Assembly (NCBI GenBank): GCA_944358115.1
Contig: CALVQH010000005.1
Coordinates: forward strand, 1-41,901
Reading direction: 5' to 3'
From: an uncultured Bacilli bacterium
GTDB lineage: Bacteria; Bacillota_I; Bacilli_A; RF39; UBA660
DNA length: 41,901 nucleotides
Positions 8,134-16,256 of this stretch are shown piece by piece. The notes below the pieces were generated by a model. It saw only the letters and a program-made list of their open reading frames with translations, was not told the DNA's origin and did not search any database. Positions within the stretch are counted from its first letter, which is position 1. The number at the start of each line of letters is the position of its first letter. Position numbers and translations under genes: made by a program.

Positions 8134-10272
8134 TTATTTTGTTCCTACTTTTATCTTATATTTATCAATCACTTTATTCATATAACGGAATCCATATTTT
8201 TCAAAAGAAGAATCCGTTAATAATTGTTCATAATTAGCGCTTGGATCTTTAATTTTTTCTTGTAAATAAGAGAGAGCTTGGTCTTTTGTTAATGGCTTAA
8301 ACATAATACAATCATCAAATCTTCCTAAGAATTCTTCACTAAATTCTTCCGTTAAATCTTTTTCTTGGGAAATAAATCCAACACTATTATTTTTATAAGC
8401 ATTTGAGGTCATGATAATGAGCGTGTGAGAAAAATCAATTGCTTCCCCATGAGCATCATGAATTACTCCTTCATCCATAATTTGTAAAAATAAATTCATT
8501 ACACTTGGATGAGCTTTTTCTAATTCATCTACTAAAATAATAGAATATGGGTTATATTTTACTTCTTTTAAAATGAAGGGATCATCATAGCCAACATAAC
8601 CACCATGGGTACCAATTAATTTACTTAGAGAAGTTTGATCTTTATATTCACTCATATCTAGGCGAATTAAATGATTTTTAGTTACTTTGCTTAAAATTTT
8701 TACACAAGAAGTTTTTCCAACCCCGGAAGGACCTATAAGAAGAAGTTTGATACTACGCTCTTTTTCATAGAAAATGGTTATATTTTCAATGATTTTATTT
8801 AATGCTTCATCTTCATATAAAATATTAGTATATAATTCATTTTTAATTTTTTTTATTTGTTCTTTTTTATTCATAAAAAGTGGAATATTACTTTTATGTT
8901 CAATTACTTTTAGAATATCTTCTGTCGTTATTTTTATCTCTTTTATTTCTTTTAACTTCTTCATTTGCTCTTCCATGTCATTTATTGTTAAACAAGTATC
9001 AAGTGCTTTATCAAATTTACTATCTAAAACGTACTTTTCTTTTAATCCTTTTAGTTCTTTTACCTTTTTTTCTAAACTAACTAATTCTTCTTTTTCCATG
9101 TTTTTTCTTTTTACATATGCACAAACACTATCTAATAAATCAATCGTTTTATCAGGATTTTTCTTTTTAAATAGATATTTACTTGCAAGGTTGGTAATAT
9201 CTGAGATATTTTTTTCTGTTATCTTGATGTTATGATGATTTTCATAACTGGATTTTAGCCCTATTAATATTTCTTTTGTTTCTTCTAAGGTCGGTTCTTC
9301 CACTAAAATGGTTTCAAATCTTCTTTCTAATGCTTTGTCTTTGGCTATAAAGCGTTCATATTCTTCGGTTGTGGTGGCACCAATTACTTTTAAGTCACCT
9401 CTTGCTAAGTATGGTTTTAAAATATCACCAGCATTAATCGCACCTTCAGCACCACCGGCGTTTACCATCGTATGAACTTCATCAATAAAAAGAATGATAT
9501 TTTTATTTTTGATGACTTCTTTAATAATTTTGGTTAATCTCTCTTCAAATTCCCCACGATATTTAGTACCACTTACTAAATCTCCCATAGGTAATTCTAT
9601 TATTTTTTTATTTATTAAGCTGAAAGGAACTTCCTTGTTTTTGATTCTTCTAGCTAGTTCTTCGACAATTGCTGTTTTTCCAACTCCAGCAGGGCCAATT
9701 AATAAAGGATTGCTTTTCTTTTTGCGAAGCAATACTTCAATCACTTCATTTATTTCTTTGTCTCTTCCTATTACTTCATCAAATTCATCTACTACGTCAT
9801 TTAAAACGCGGCCGATATTTAAAATTTCTAATTTTTCATTTTTAATATCTTGTGGTCTTACTTTTAACTCATCATATAAGTCATCTAAATTAATATTCAT
9901 GCCGATCATGATACGAATTGCAATTCCTTCTCCTTCATCTAACATGGCAATCATTAAATGACTTTCGGTTACTACCCCTTTATTATTTTCTTTCGCATCA
10001 CTTAAGGCTGTTGATAAAATTCTTTTTAATAACGGAGTATATAAATTTACTTCGATATTTTTTTTGGGAATTCCGACAATATTAATGAGTTCACTTCTAA
10101 ACTTTTTATATGTTAGTCCTGCATCTTCTAATACCTCTTTTGTTTTACTATCCCCTTTTAATATTGCTAGTAATAAATGTTCACTACCTACATAAGGGTG
10201 TGATAATTCTTCTCTTTCTTTTTCTGCTTCTTTTAATAATTTACTTCCTATAAATCCAAAGTTATTAAACAT
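8134..10272 (-). CDS. ClpC-like AAA+ unfoldase (HSP100), short form
   Basis: Double-ring ATPase that feeds proteins to ClpP. An N-terminal Clp_N repeat pair (GSEHLLLAIL, TESHLMIAML) spans residues 1-145. D1 has Walker A GPAGVGKTA near 193-201, pore loop KYRGEFEE, Walker B ILFIDEVHT and arginine fingers ALERRFE. A short ClpC-size middle domain follows. D2 has Walker A GPSGVGKTS, pore GYVGYDD and Walker B IILVDELEKAH. A VGF tripeptide after the D2 Walker B region matches the ClpP-docking loop of ClpC/ClpX. At 712 residues it is shorter than the usual 810: the D2 small domain is eroded, and the sensor-2 GAR motif reads GFR. SD is AGGAGG. No CtsR operator was seen upstream. Confidence 0.85.
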   Translation of the reverse strand: MFNNFGFIGSKLLKEAEKEREELSHPYVGSEHLLLAILKGDSKTKEVLEDAGLTYKKFRSELINIVGIPKKNIEVNLYTPLLKRILSTALSDAKENNKGVVTESHLMIAMLDEGEGIAIRIMIGMNINLDDLYDELKVRPQDIKNEKLEILNIGRVLNDVVDEFDEVIGRDKEINEVIEVLLRKKKSNPLLIGPAGVGKTAIVEELARRIKNKEVPFSLINKKIIELPMGDLVSGTKYRGEFEERLTKIIKEVIKNKNIILFIDEVHTMVNAGGAEGAINAGDILKPYLARGDLKVIGATTTEEYERFIAKDKALERRFETILVEEPTLEETKEILIGLKSSYENHHNIKITEKNISDITNLASKYLFKKKNPDKTIDLLDSVCAYVKRKNMEKEELVSLEKKVKELKGLKEKYVLDSKFDKALDTCLTINDMEEQMKKLKEIKEIKITTEDILKVIEHKSNIPLFMNKKEQIKKIKNELYTNILYEDEALNKIIENITIFYEKERSIKLLLIGPSGVGKTSCVKILSKVTKNHLIRLDMSEYKDQTSLSKLIGTHGGYVGYDDPFILKEVKYNPYSIILVDELEKAHPSVMNLFLQIMDEGVIHDAHGEAIDFSHTLIIMTSNAYKNNSVGFISQEKDLTEEFSEEFLGRFDDCIMFKPLTKDQALSYLQEKIKDPSANYEQLLTDSSFEKYGFRYMNKVIDKYKIKVGTK

Positions 10273-10306
10273 AAAGTGCCTCCTATTTATTCTATTCTAA
10301 ATATGT

Positions 10307-10338
10307 AAAAAAAAGACCTAGTTTATTCAAACTAAATC
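10307..10338 (-). terminator. Intrinsic terminator of the Nudix/aaRS-like operon
   Basis: GATTTAGTTT and AAACTAGGTC form a 10-bp stem with G-T pairs around a GAAT loop, followed by eight T on the minus strand. It separates the five-gene operon from the ClpC-like gene. Confidence 0.8.
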
Positions 10339-10799
10339 TTATCTTTGTTAATTATATGGAAAAATTCTTTATCATTTAAGTGTTTGAAGGCAATTTCTGG
10401 TTTACAGTTATTTAACTCATGCTGCTTTTTCCAATAAAATTTGGCATTTTCTTTTTCTTCTTGATTAATGATACCATTTTGTTCATAAACTTGAGGATTC
10501 TTAAATTTTAATTCATGAATAATTAATATTTCGTGATAAGGCGTATGTGTATAACGCGAAATAAAGAAATTTTCAATCATGCCTACACTTCTAATATATT
10601 CTGTTTCTTCACCGGTTTCTTCTAATATTTCTCTTTTAAGAGCAGAAATACTGTCTTCTCCTAGTTTACATCTACCACCTACTAGGCCATAATAATCTAC
10701 TTGATCGTTTTTCTCTACTAATATTTTATTTTTATGGCGAATTAGGGCGGCAACACGGAAATTAAAAGTATAGTCTTTCTCTTTAAAATTAATATCCAT
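10332..10799 (-). CDS. Nudix hydrolase (last gene of a five-gene operon)
   Basis: Nudix pyrophosphohydrolase fold. The Nudix box is complete: GGRCKLGEDSIS then ALKREILEETGE, matching GX5EX7REUXEEXGU, near residues 40-65. The substrate cannot be read from sequence. The start ATG abuts the stop of the S51 peptidase gene with no gap. Its residues outside the box (NFRVAALIRHKNKILVEKND, and a Trp-Lys segment near the C-terminus) resemble Nudix proteins of the 150-residue class that act on nucleotide sugars or dNTPs. A second Nudix gene opens the same operon. Confidence 0.88.
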   Translation of the reverse strand: MDINFKEKDYTFNFRVAALIRHKNKILVEKNDQVDYYGLVGGRCKLGEDSISALKREILEETGEETEYIRSVGMIENFFISRYTHTPYHEILIIHELKFKNPQVYEQNGIINQEEKENAKFYWKKQHELNNCKPEIAFKHLNDKEFFHIINKDKI

Positions 10800-11489
10800 T
10801 TACTTTTCTCCTTTTTCATAACTAATTTTTTTTACATTACCAAGAAGTTGATAAGCTAGTGTTTTTCTATTTAGAATCATTGCTCCGTCATCATAAATGG
10901 CATAGATGTCTTTTTCTTTTTCCTCGGCAATCTTCTTTAATTTTTCTAAATACTGTTTATTATTAGATGTGTGAACATCAATGTAGAATGGATCTTTTAA
11001 TATGCCAAAGCCATCATAGAAAGCAAAATATTGGTAATAATTATTTTTGGCAGTAATAAAATAGCGTTCTAAATGTAGGACAGCTCCAGCACTTTCGCCA
11101 ATTATTAATCCTTTAAAATATTTGATATCATATAATAAATCAAATTTATGAACGACTAAATTAAAAAACATTTCGGGATTACCACCAGGAAGGATTAAGC
11201 AATCCGCTTCTTTTATTTTTGCTTTTAAATAATTTTTTTCTTCATCATAAGGGTTACTAATATAAATATTTTCCTTTTTTACTTTTAATTCCAATAAAGG
11301 ATTTACATATTTATTATATTTTGGTTCTCCTTCTTTAAAGTATTCTTCACTAAAACGCTTCTTATCTAGTTTTGTAGGAAAAGCCCAGGGTAAGATGACT
11401 ATTTTACTTTTTTCATTTAGTTTGGTTTGTAAAAAGTCATGACTTAATTCATAACCTTTGGCAATCTTACTTACTAATACACTATCCAT
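10800..11489 (-). CDS. Peptidase S51-like protein (dipeptidase E / cyanophycinase superfamily)
   Basis: A class I glutamine-amidotransferase-like fold with the nucleophile elbow GESAGAV (serine near residue 136), the oxyanion-side LILPGGNPE near residue 100, and a candidate catalytic histidine in YIDVHTSNN. Members cleave Asp-X dipeptides or cyanophycin. This copy lacks the usual Arg pair after the histidine. SD GAGGA precedes the ATG, one base after the previous stop. It sits between the aaRS-like gene and a Nudix gene, suggesting a role on a peptidyl or aminoacyl product rather than general peptide turnover. Confidence 0.75.
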   Translation of the reverse strand: MDSVLVSKIAKGYELSHDFLQTKLNEKSKIVILPWAFPTKLDKKRFSEEYFKEGEPKYNKYVNPLLELKVKKENIYISNPYDEEKNYLKAKIKEADCLILPGGNPEMFFNLVVHKFDLLYDIKYFKGLIIGESAGAVLHLERYFITAKNNYYQYFAFYDGFGILKDPFYIDVHTSNNKQYLEKLKKIAEEKEKDIYAIYDDGAMILNRKTLAYQLLGNVKKISYEKGEK

Positions 11490-11490
11490 T

Positions 11491-12552
11491 TTATTTTCCT
11501 CTTTTCAAAATTCTTAATTGTTCTTGCATATTAAACCGCTTCATCGCAGTTGCTAAATCTTTTTCTAAACTCTGATGAACTTTAATTTCTTCTTTTAAAT
11601 TATATAATAGCTCTCTCTTTTTTTCTAGCGGTAATTTAGCAATTCCTTTAAAGATGGAGTCTTCATATTCTTTTTCTTTTCTAGGCCATTTAATATTCAT
11701 TAGAATACCAATCTTTTTAATTAATAATTGTTCTTCACTAGAAATACTAGAAGGTAAGGCATTTAATCCCGTTAAAAAAGGTGTTCCTACTAAAATGGTT
11801 TTGCTTTCTTCTCTCAAACTTTTTTCAAGTAATCCAACTAGATATAATTGGTACATTTCATGATTTCCACAAATTACTACTTTTTCTGGTTCCTTAAATA
11901 ATAATAAATATAATCCCCATAAGAAATCAATGTCAATATGATAATTTTTATGTTGATAAGTAATGGAAATTCCTGTGTTTCTTGTTCTTGAAATAACTTG
12001 ATAACTATTATTTAACATATTTTTAAATGTCTTGGCATCTTTGTTTAAATAATCTGGCATAAAAGTGACTTGAGGATTTTTAATTTTGGCATAATTCATT
12101 ACTAAAGCATCCTTTTGGGCTAAAGTACAGATGGTTTTACAATGAGGGCAAAAGATTTTTCCGTCTTGCATAATAAAGTCCTTTTTATTAGGATTCATTG
12201 TTGCTAGATTCTTTTCTTCCATATCAATGATTCCGCAAGCACACGTATAACTTTTTATTTTTCGCTCTTCAATGAACCCTTTTGAAATTAGCTTGTTTAC
12301 TAAATCTAATAATTCTTCTTGATGAAGCTTATCTAACCAAATTTGGCCATCTAATTTGAAGGATGCGTATACTTTTAGATACTCTTCTAAATCTTTTTGG
12401 CGATTATGATAGGAATCTAGTGCGTTGATAGCAAGATAAAAGTTAGCGCCTAATACACTTGCTAGCTCATTCCCAATTATGGGTACAGTAAATCTTGCTA
12501 ATTCATAGTATTTTCTGGGTGATAATGGTAATGTGATTACTGCTCTATTCAT
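11491..12552 (-). CDS. Class I aminoacyl-tRNA synthetase-like protein without HIGH/KMSKS
   Basis: I do not recognise an exact family. The N-terminal segment (SPRKYYELARFTVPIIGNEL then GANFYLAINALDS, followed by EEYLKVYASFKLDG and LVNKLISKGFIEE) follows the spacing of Glu/Gln-type class I synthetases, with the HIGH position reading YELA. A zinc-finger-like insert has CACG and CPHC near residues 103-140. A central VISRTRNTGISI and VVICGNHEMYQLYLVGLL resemble the second half of the class I Rossmann fold; the KMSKS position reads ALPSSIS. Catalysis by the standard mechanism is doubtful. A strong SD (AAGGAGG) is present, and the start overlaps the nucleotidyltransferase gene by 8 bases. It could be a paralog acting in small-molecule synthesis. 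Confidence 0.45.
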   Translation of the reverse strand: MNRAVITLPLSPRKYYELARFTVPIIGNELASVLGANFYLAINALDSYHNRQKDLEEYLKVYASFKLDGQIWLDKLHQEELLDLVNKLISKGFIEERKIKSYTCACGIIDMEEKNLATMNPNKKDFIMQDGKIFCPHCKTICTLAQKDALVMNYAKIKNPQVTFMPDYLNKDAKTFKNMLNNSYQVISRTRNTGISITYQHKNYHIDIDFLWGLYLLLFKEPEKVVICGNHEMYQLYLVGLLEKSLREESKTILVGTPFLTGLNALPSSISSEEQLLIKKIGILMNIKWPRKEKEYEDSIFKGIAKLPLEKKRELLYNLKEEIKVHQSLEKDLATAMKRFNMQEQLRILKRGK

Positions 12553-13678
12553 TTAGTTTCCTCCTTAATCTATTTAAGATGCTCTTTAATTCTGTTTGAA
12601 TTTCTTCATATGCTTTAATTAAATCCTTATTTACATATTTTTTTATATCATTATCGTAATGAATACTAAATATTTCCCCTGCTTGTTCTAAGGTGTAGGC
12701 AAGATGCTCTACTTGATCTAAGTAGGCATATATTTGCTCAAATTCTTCTTTGGAAACAATTTTTAAAAATTTCTCATTTTTTAGAAAAGCGATTAGGTTA
12801 AAATATGGTATTTCCTCATGATTAAAAATTAAATAACATCTTACTAATTCTAAAGTATTATAAATATGATAGTACATATTGGTTTGATATCTTTTTTTCA
12901 CATTTTGTTCTGTATCATTTTCTATTCTTTTTTCTAGATTAATAATCTGTTTTTTTAACTTTTGTTTCGTTATTCGCTTCTTTTCATAATGAAGTAGGGA
13001 TGTATAAACTTGATTCCAAACTTCTTCTTTGTTAATAGCTAAAAAATTATGGGCCCATTCTCTATTTTGATTTTTGATTTCTTTTTTAAGATAATGGGTA
13101 AATGCTCTTAAGCTTTTGGAATTTTGGTAGTTTAAATAGAACCTTTTTTTCGTGGTTGGATAAAACAGATAGGAACGAGACCAATCTTGATATCTTAAAG
13201 TTACAGTTAATTCTTTCTTAGTTTGAACTTTCATACATTTCTTAAGATTTTTCTTACTTAATTTGGTAGTAATAACGGCATGAATGCGATTTCTTTTGAT
13301 GTGAGATAAAACGGAAGCTAGATAAAGATATATTTCTTCTTCAATTGCGAGATGTTTTTTTAAGTGATTGGGATAAATAAAATGAAGATCTAAATCACTA
13401 TCAAAGCGGTTAGTTCCTCTAGCAAAGCTTCCTGTTATTACAATAAGCACAGGATATTTATCAAAATCTGGAAATTCTTTTAGAAGGTCTTTTAGCAATT
13501 GGATTGTTTTTACTTTTTCTTCTTCAATTGTTTTTATTTTATGATTAAATACAAAATGGGACTCTTCTTCTTTTACGGTGATTGGTTTTATGGTATTTAA
13601 AACATGATCAATTTGGGCTTTTTCTTTTTCTTTTAATTCTAAAATGATATTATCATCATTAAATTTTATTTTCTTCAT
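12545..13678 (-). CDS. Pol-beta-fold nucleotidyltransferase domain protein
   Basis: The motif ITGSFARGTNRFDSDLDLHF near residue 82 is the GS...DxD signature of the polymerase-beta nucleotidyltransferase superfamily, so it probably transfers NMP to a protein, RNA or small molecule. The 377-residue protein also has a basic central part and a long helical C-terminal half rich in Tyr, Lys and Glu that could bind substrate, similar in layout to DUF294/GlnD-type proteins. The start ATG overlaps the preceding Nudix stop (ATGA) and has no SD, so translation is coupled. Second gene of the operon. Confidence 0.7.
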   Translation of the reverse strand: MKKIKFNDDNIILELKEKEKAQIDHVLNTIKPITVKEEESHFVFNHKIKTIEEEKVKTIQLLKDLLKEFPDFDKYPVLIVITGSFARGTNRFDSDLDLHFIYPNHLKKHLAIEEEIYLYLASVLSHIKRNRIHAVITTKLSKKNLKKCMKVQTKKELTVTLRYQDWSRSYLFYPTTKKRFYLNYQNSKSLRAFTHYLKKEIKNQNREWAHNFLAINKEEVWNQVYTSLLHYEKKRITKQKLKKQIINLEKRIENDTEQNVKKRYQTNMYYHIYNTLELVRCYLIFNHEEIPYFNLIAFLKNEKFLKIVSKEEFEQIYAYLDQVEHLAYTLEQAGEIFSIHYDNDIKKYVNKDLIKAYEEIQTELKSILNRLRRKLNE

Positions 13679-14085
13679 GATTTTAGTAGAAGTTCTTTTA
13701 AGGATGCTGGATAGATGTTTAATTCTTTTATTTTATCTTTCTTTATCCAAAAGAGTTCTTCTTTTCCCTCCTTTGTTTTATGCCCATTTAACTTTTTAGA
13801 ACAATTCATATGAAAGATAAAGAAGTATTCATGAATGGGAATCTTTTTTTCGTAAAAATTTTCTAAAAAAGTATAATAAGTTGGACTTACCTTTATACCT
13901 AATTCTTCTTTTATTTCTCTTTTGATACTTTCTTTGATTTTTTCACCAAATTTTACATGACCGCCTGGTAAGACATAATAGTCATTTTCCATCTTTTTTA
14001 AAAATAATATTTCTTCTTGATAAGTTAAGATAAGACCCACGCGAACATTGATTTTGTGGTTATGATGAATAAATGCTAAATCCAT
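13675..14085 (-). CDS. Nudix hydrolase (first gene of the five-gene operon)
   Basis: 136 residues with a canonical Nudix box, GGHVKFGEKIKE then SIKREIKEELGI, near residues 42-65, and the short beta-strand framework typical of MutT/ADP-ribose-type family members. The substrate is unknown. A strong SD (GGAGGGG) precedes ATG 14083-14085. It is 20-30% different in layout from the second Nudix gene at the operon end, so the two are probably not a recent duplication. A near-consensus promoter starts the operon just upstream. Confidence 0.88.
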   Translation of the reverse strand: MDLAFIHHNHKINVRVGLILTYQEEILFLKKMENDYYVLPGGHVKFGEKIKESIKREIKEELGIKVSPTYYTFLENFYEKKIPIHEYFFIFHMNCSKKLNGHKTKEGKEELFWIKKDKIKELNIYPASLKELLLKS

Positions 14086-14105
14086 AGAACCCCTCCGTTT
14101 TTCGT

Positions 14106-14134
14106 ATTATATCACTAAGTCATTCACTTGTAAA
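14106..14134 (-). promoter_or_regulatory. Promoter of the Nudix/NTase/aaRS-like/S51/Nudix operon
   Basis: Minus strand: TTTACA at 14129-14134, 17-base spacer, perfect TATAAT at 14106-14111 with TGA before it (extended -10). It gives the operon expression independent of pyk. Confidence 0.85.
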
Positions 14135-14139
14135 TGAAA

Positions 14140-14168
14140 AGAAATTAGGGTTTTATTCACTAATTTCT
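14140..14168 (-). terminator. Terminator-like hairpin at the end of pyk
   Basis: AGAAATTAG and CTAATTTCT form a 9-bp perfect stem that includes the last pyk codons, followed by TTTTC on the minus strand. The T run is short. Confidence 0.6.
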
Positions 14169-15559
14169 TCTATTTTTAAAAAGTTGGTTAATCTGATATT
14201 ATTAATTGCAGGTAAGCCGCCAGTAATAATAATTTTATCCCCATTTTCTAGTTTGAAATACTCAATTGCTTTTTCTCTTACTAAATTTACAAGTTCATCT
14301 GTGTCATCCATTAGAGGGACAAGAGTTGTGTATACACCATAATTAAGAGCTAGGCTTCTCGCAACACTTGCCGTTGTACAAGTAGCTAAAATTGGACATT
14401 TTGGTCTAAAATTACTAATCATGCGCGTGCTATATCCACTGATGGCTTCCGCAACAATTGCTTTTACATCAACATAACTAGTTAAATCAACAGCTCCTTT
14501 GGCAATACACTCCGTACGACCAATTTTGCCTAAATAGCTAAAGTGATTTTCACTATGTTCTTCGGCATCTATGGCAATACTAGCCATATATTTAACTGTT
14601 TCAACGGGATAAGCACCTACCGTTGTTTCGCCACTTAGCATGACTGCATCTGTTCCATCCAAAACCGCGTTGGCAACATCAGTAACTTCGGCACGAGTAG
14701 GTCTTGCATTTTTCTTCATACTTTCTAACATTTCTGTTGCGACAATACAAAATTTGCCATGTTCTCTTGCTTTTCTAATGATACGTTTTTGATATACAGG
14801 TAAAAGAGAAATTGGTACTTCTTCCCCTAAATCACCACGTGCTACCATAACGCCATCCGAAACTTCTAAAATTTCATCTAAATGATCAATTCCCGTTTTA
14901 CTTTCAATTTTAGCAATAATTTTCATTTGGCTATTTTGCTCATTAATGATCTTTCTTGCTTCTAACACATCTTCTTTGGTTGATACGAATGATAAAGCTA
15001 AAAAGTCACCGTTATTCTTACAAGCATAGATAATATCTTCTTTATCTATTTCACTAATAAATGGAATATCAAGTTTTACGCCGGGAACAAATAAACTTTT
15101 TCTACTTTTTAAAATACCGCCATTTATAACTTTGCAAGTAACACCATCACTCTCTTTAGAAATTACTTCAATTTTCATTAAACCATTTTCAAGTTGAATA
15201 ACACTACCAATATTTAGACTATCTAAAGCTTCCGGATGATTAACACTAAAACGTTCATCATTACCTATGACACTTTCTTTTACAACACGAATTGTATTAC
15301 CTTCTATTAGATTAATTCCTTCTTCTACAGCTTCACCGCTTCTAAATTCTGGCCCTTTGGTATCATAAAGTAAACCAATATTTAAATTTTCTTCTTCATT
15401 CATCCATGAAACTAAATCACGAACCGTTTCTCTTTCCTCAATCGTAGCATGAGAAAAGTTTACTCTTGCTACATTCATACCTGCATGAGCAAGACTTCTA
15501 AATACCTCTTTGGTGTTTGTAGCGGGTCCAATACTACAAATGATTTTTGTTTTTTTCAT
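14153..15559 (-). CDS. pyk: Pyruvate kinase
   Basis: Last ATP-forming step of glycolysis, PEP + ADP to pyruvate. Seen: KIICSIGPATNT and GMNVARVNFSH at the N-terminus, LLYDTKGPEFRSG opening the B domain, IIAKIESKTGIDHLDEI with the catalytic lysine near residue 215, GVMVARGDLGEEVP, IVATEMLESM and VMLSGETTVGAYPVE. At 468 residues it has the C domain but not the extra PEP-utiliser-like domain of Bacillus pyruvate kinase. ATG has a GGAAGGGG SD. The upstream neighbour is the pseudo-signal-peptidase, whose terminator lies between them. Confidence 0.96.
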   Translation of the reverse strand: MKKTKIICSIGPATNTKEVFRSLAHAGMNVARVNFSHATIEERETVRDLVSWMNEEENLNIGLLYDTKGPEFRSGEAVEEGINLIEGNTIRVVKESVIGNDERFSVNHPEALDSLNIGSVIQLENGLMKIEVISKESDGVTCKVINGGILKSRKSLFVPGVKLDIPFISEIDKEDIIYACKNNGDFLALSFVSTKEDVLEARKIINEQNSQMKIIAKIESKTGIDHLDEILEVSDGVMVARGDLGEEVPISLLPVYQKRIIRKAREHGKFCIVATEMLESMKKNARPTRAEVTDVANAVLDGTDAVMLSGETTVGAYPVETVKYMASIAIDAEEHSENHFSYLGKIGRTECIAKGAVDLTSYVDVKAIVAEAISGYSTRMISNFRPKCPILATCTTASVARSLALNYGVYTTLVPLMDDTDELVNLVREKAIEYFKLENGDKIIITGGLPAINNIRLTNFLKIEEISE

Positions 15560-15614
15560 CTAAAAATCCCCTTCCTTAAAACGTACAGGATATCATTTTA
15601 CTACAAAATCCGAC

Positions 15615-15646
15615 AAAAATAAAGACAAAGTTTATGATTCTTTGCC
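15615..15646 (-). terminator. Intrinsic terminator after the signal-peptidase-like gene
   Basis: GGCAAAG and CTTTGTC form a 7-bp stem with one G-T pair, then TTTATTTTT on the minus strand. It ends the surface-protein/signal-peptidase-like unit before pyk. Confidence 0.7.
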
Positions 15647-16188
15647 TATACTAGATTATTGTAATTTTTAAAATCTGGTTTTTTTAGTTTACCTTGAGCT
15701 TTATTTAATATATATTGCATGATACTTGTAAATACTATAATGACTATAGCAATAATTAAAACATTGGTGGATAATAATCTTGATATTACATCACCTAAAT
15801 TATGAATTGTTTTTATATTAGTACCTATAATTTGTTCATTTGTAGTTTCTATTTTGGCATCTTCTGTTTCTAATTTCATCCCCTCATATGTCATCTCTGC
15901 TACTTTGGCTAATTCTATTGTTCCATTATTATTAAATAAAACTATTTCTTCTTCCATTGGCGTTCTATTTAAATCAATTAAAATAAAATCACCTTTTTTA
16001 AAATTAAAATAATCATCATCTTCATATATAATTCTATAAGTATAATCTAAAAAAGTAATATAACTATTTCCTTGAATACCAGATAATATTAAATTAAATA
16101 AATTTAAAACAATTATTATGATTAAAAATATGTTAATAATTCCAATTAATTTTTGGATAATAGCAGTTATTATTCTTAGAGCTTTCAT
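15646..16188 (-). CDS. Signal-peptidase I (SipW-like) fold membrane protein lacking the catalytic dyad
   Basis: 180 residues with an N-terminal membrane helix (IIQKLIGIINIFLIIIIVL), an extracellular beta-rich middle part and a C-terminal membrane helix (VLIIAIVIIVFTSIMQYIL), the topology of SipW/archaeal-type signal peptidases. The middle follows the family's order (KKGDFILID, EEEIVLF, then NEQIIGTNI). Where SGSMEPT with the catalytic serine should be, the sequence reads ITFLDYTYR; the His/Lys-box positions are also unrelated. It is therefore probably inactive as a peptidase and may act as a chaperone or adaptor. Start ATG 16186-16188 follows AGGTGATAAC. It lies directly downstream of surface protein A. 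Confidence 0.5.
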   Translation of the reverse strand: MKALRIITAIIQKLIGIINIFLIIIIVLNLFNLILSGIQGNSYITFLDYTYRIIYEDDDYFNFKKGDFILIDLNRTPMEEEIVLFNNNGTIELAKVAEMTYEGMKLETEDAKIETTNEQIIGTNIKTIHNLGDVISRLLSTNVLIIAIVIIVFTSIMQYILNKAQGKLKKPDFKNYNNLV

Positions 16189-16215
16189 GTTATCACCTAT
16201 TATCATTATAAAGTA

Positions 16216-16248
16216 TAGTTGTAAATAAGCGGTTAATATTTACAACTA
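16216..16248. other. 12-bp perfect hairpin between surface protein A and the signal-peptidase-like gene
   Basis: TAGTTGTAAATA and TATTTACAACTA pair around a 9-base loop. On the minus strand no T run follows, so it is more likely an RNA-processing or stability element than a terminator. Confidence 0.5.
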
Positions 16249-16256
16249 TTTTACAT

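Noticed and set aside
9494-9961. 155-codon plus-strand open frame inside the ClpC-like gene
   Set aside because: It is a shadow of the minus-strand coding sequence: low-complexity Ser/Ile/Leu composition, no SD and no family.
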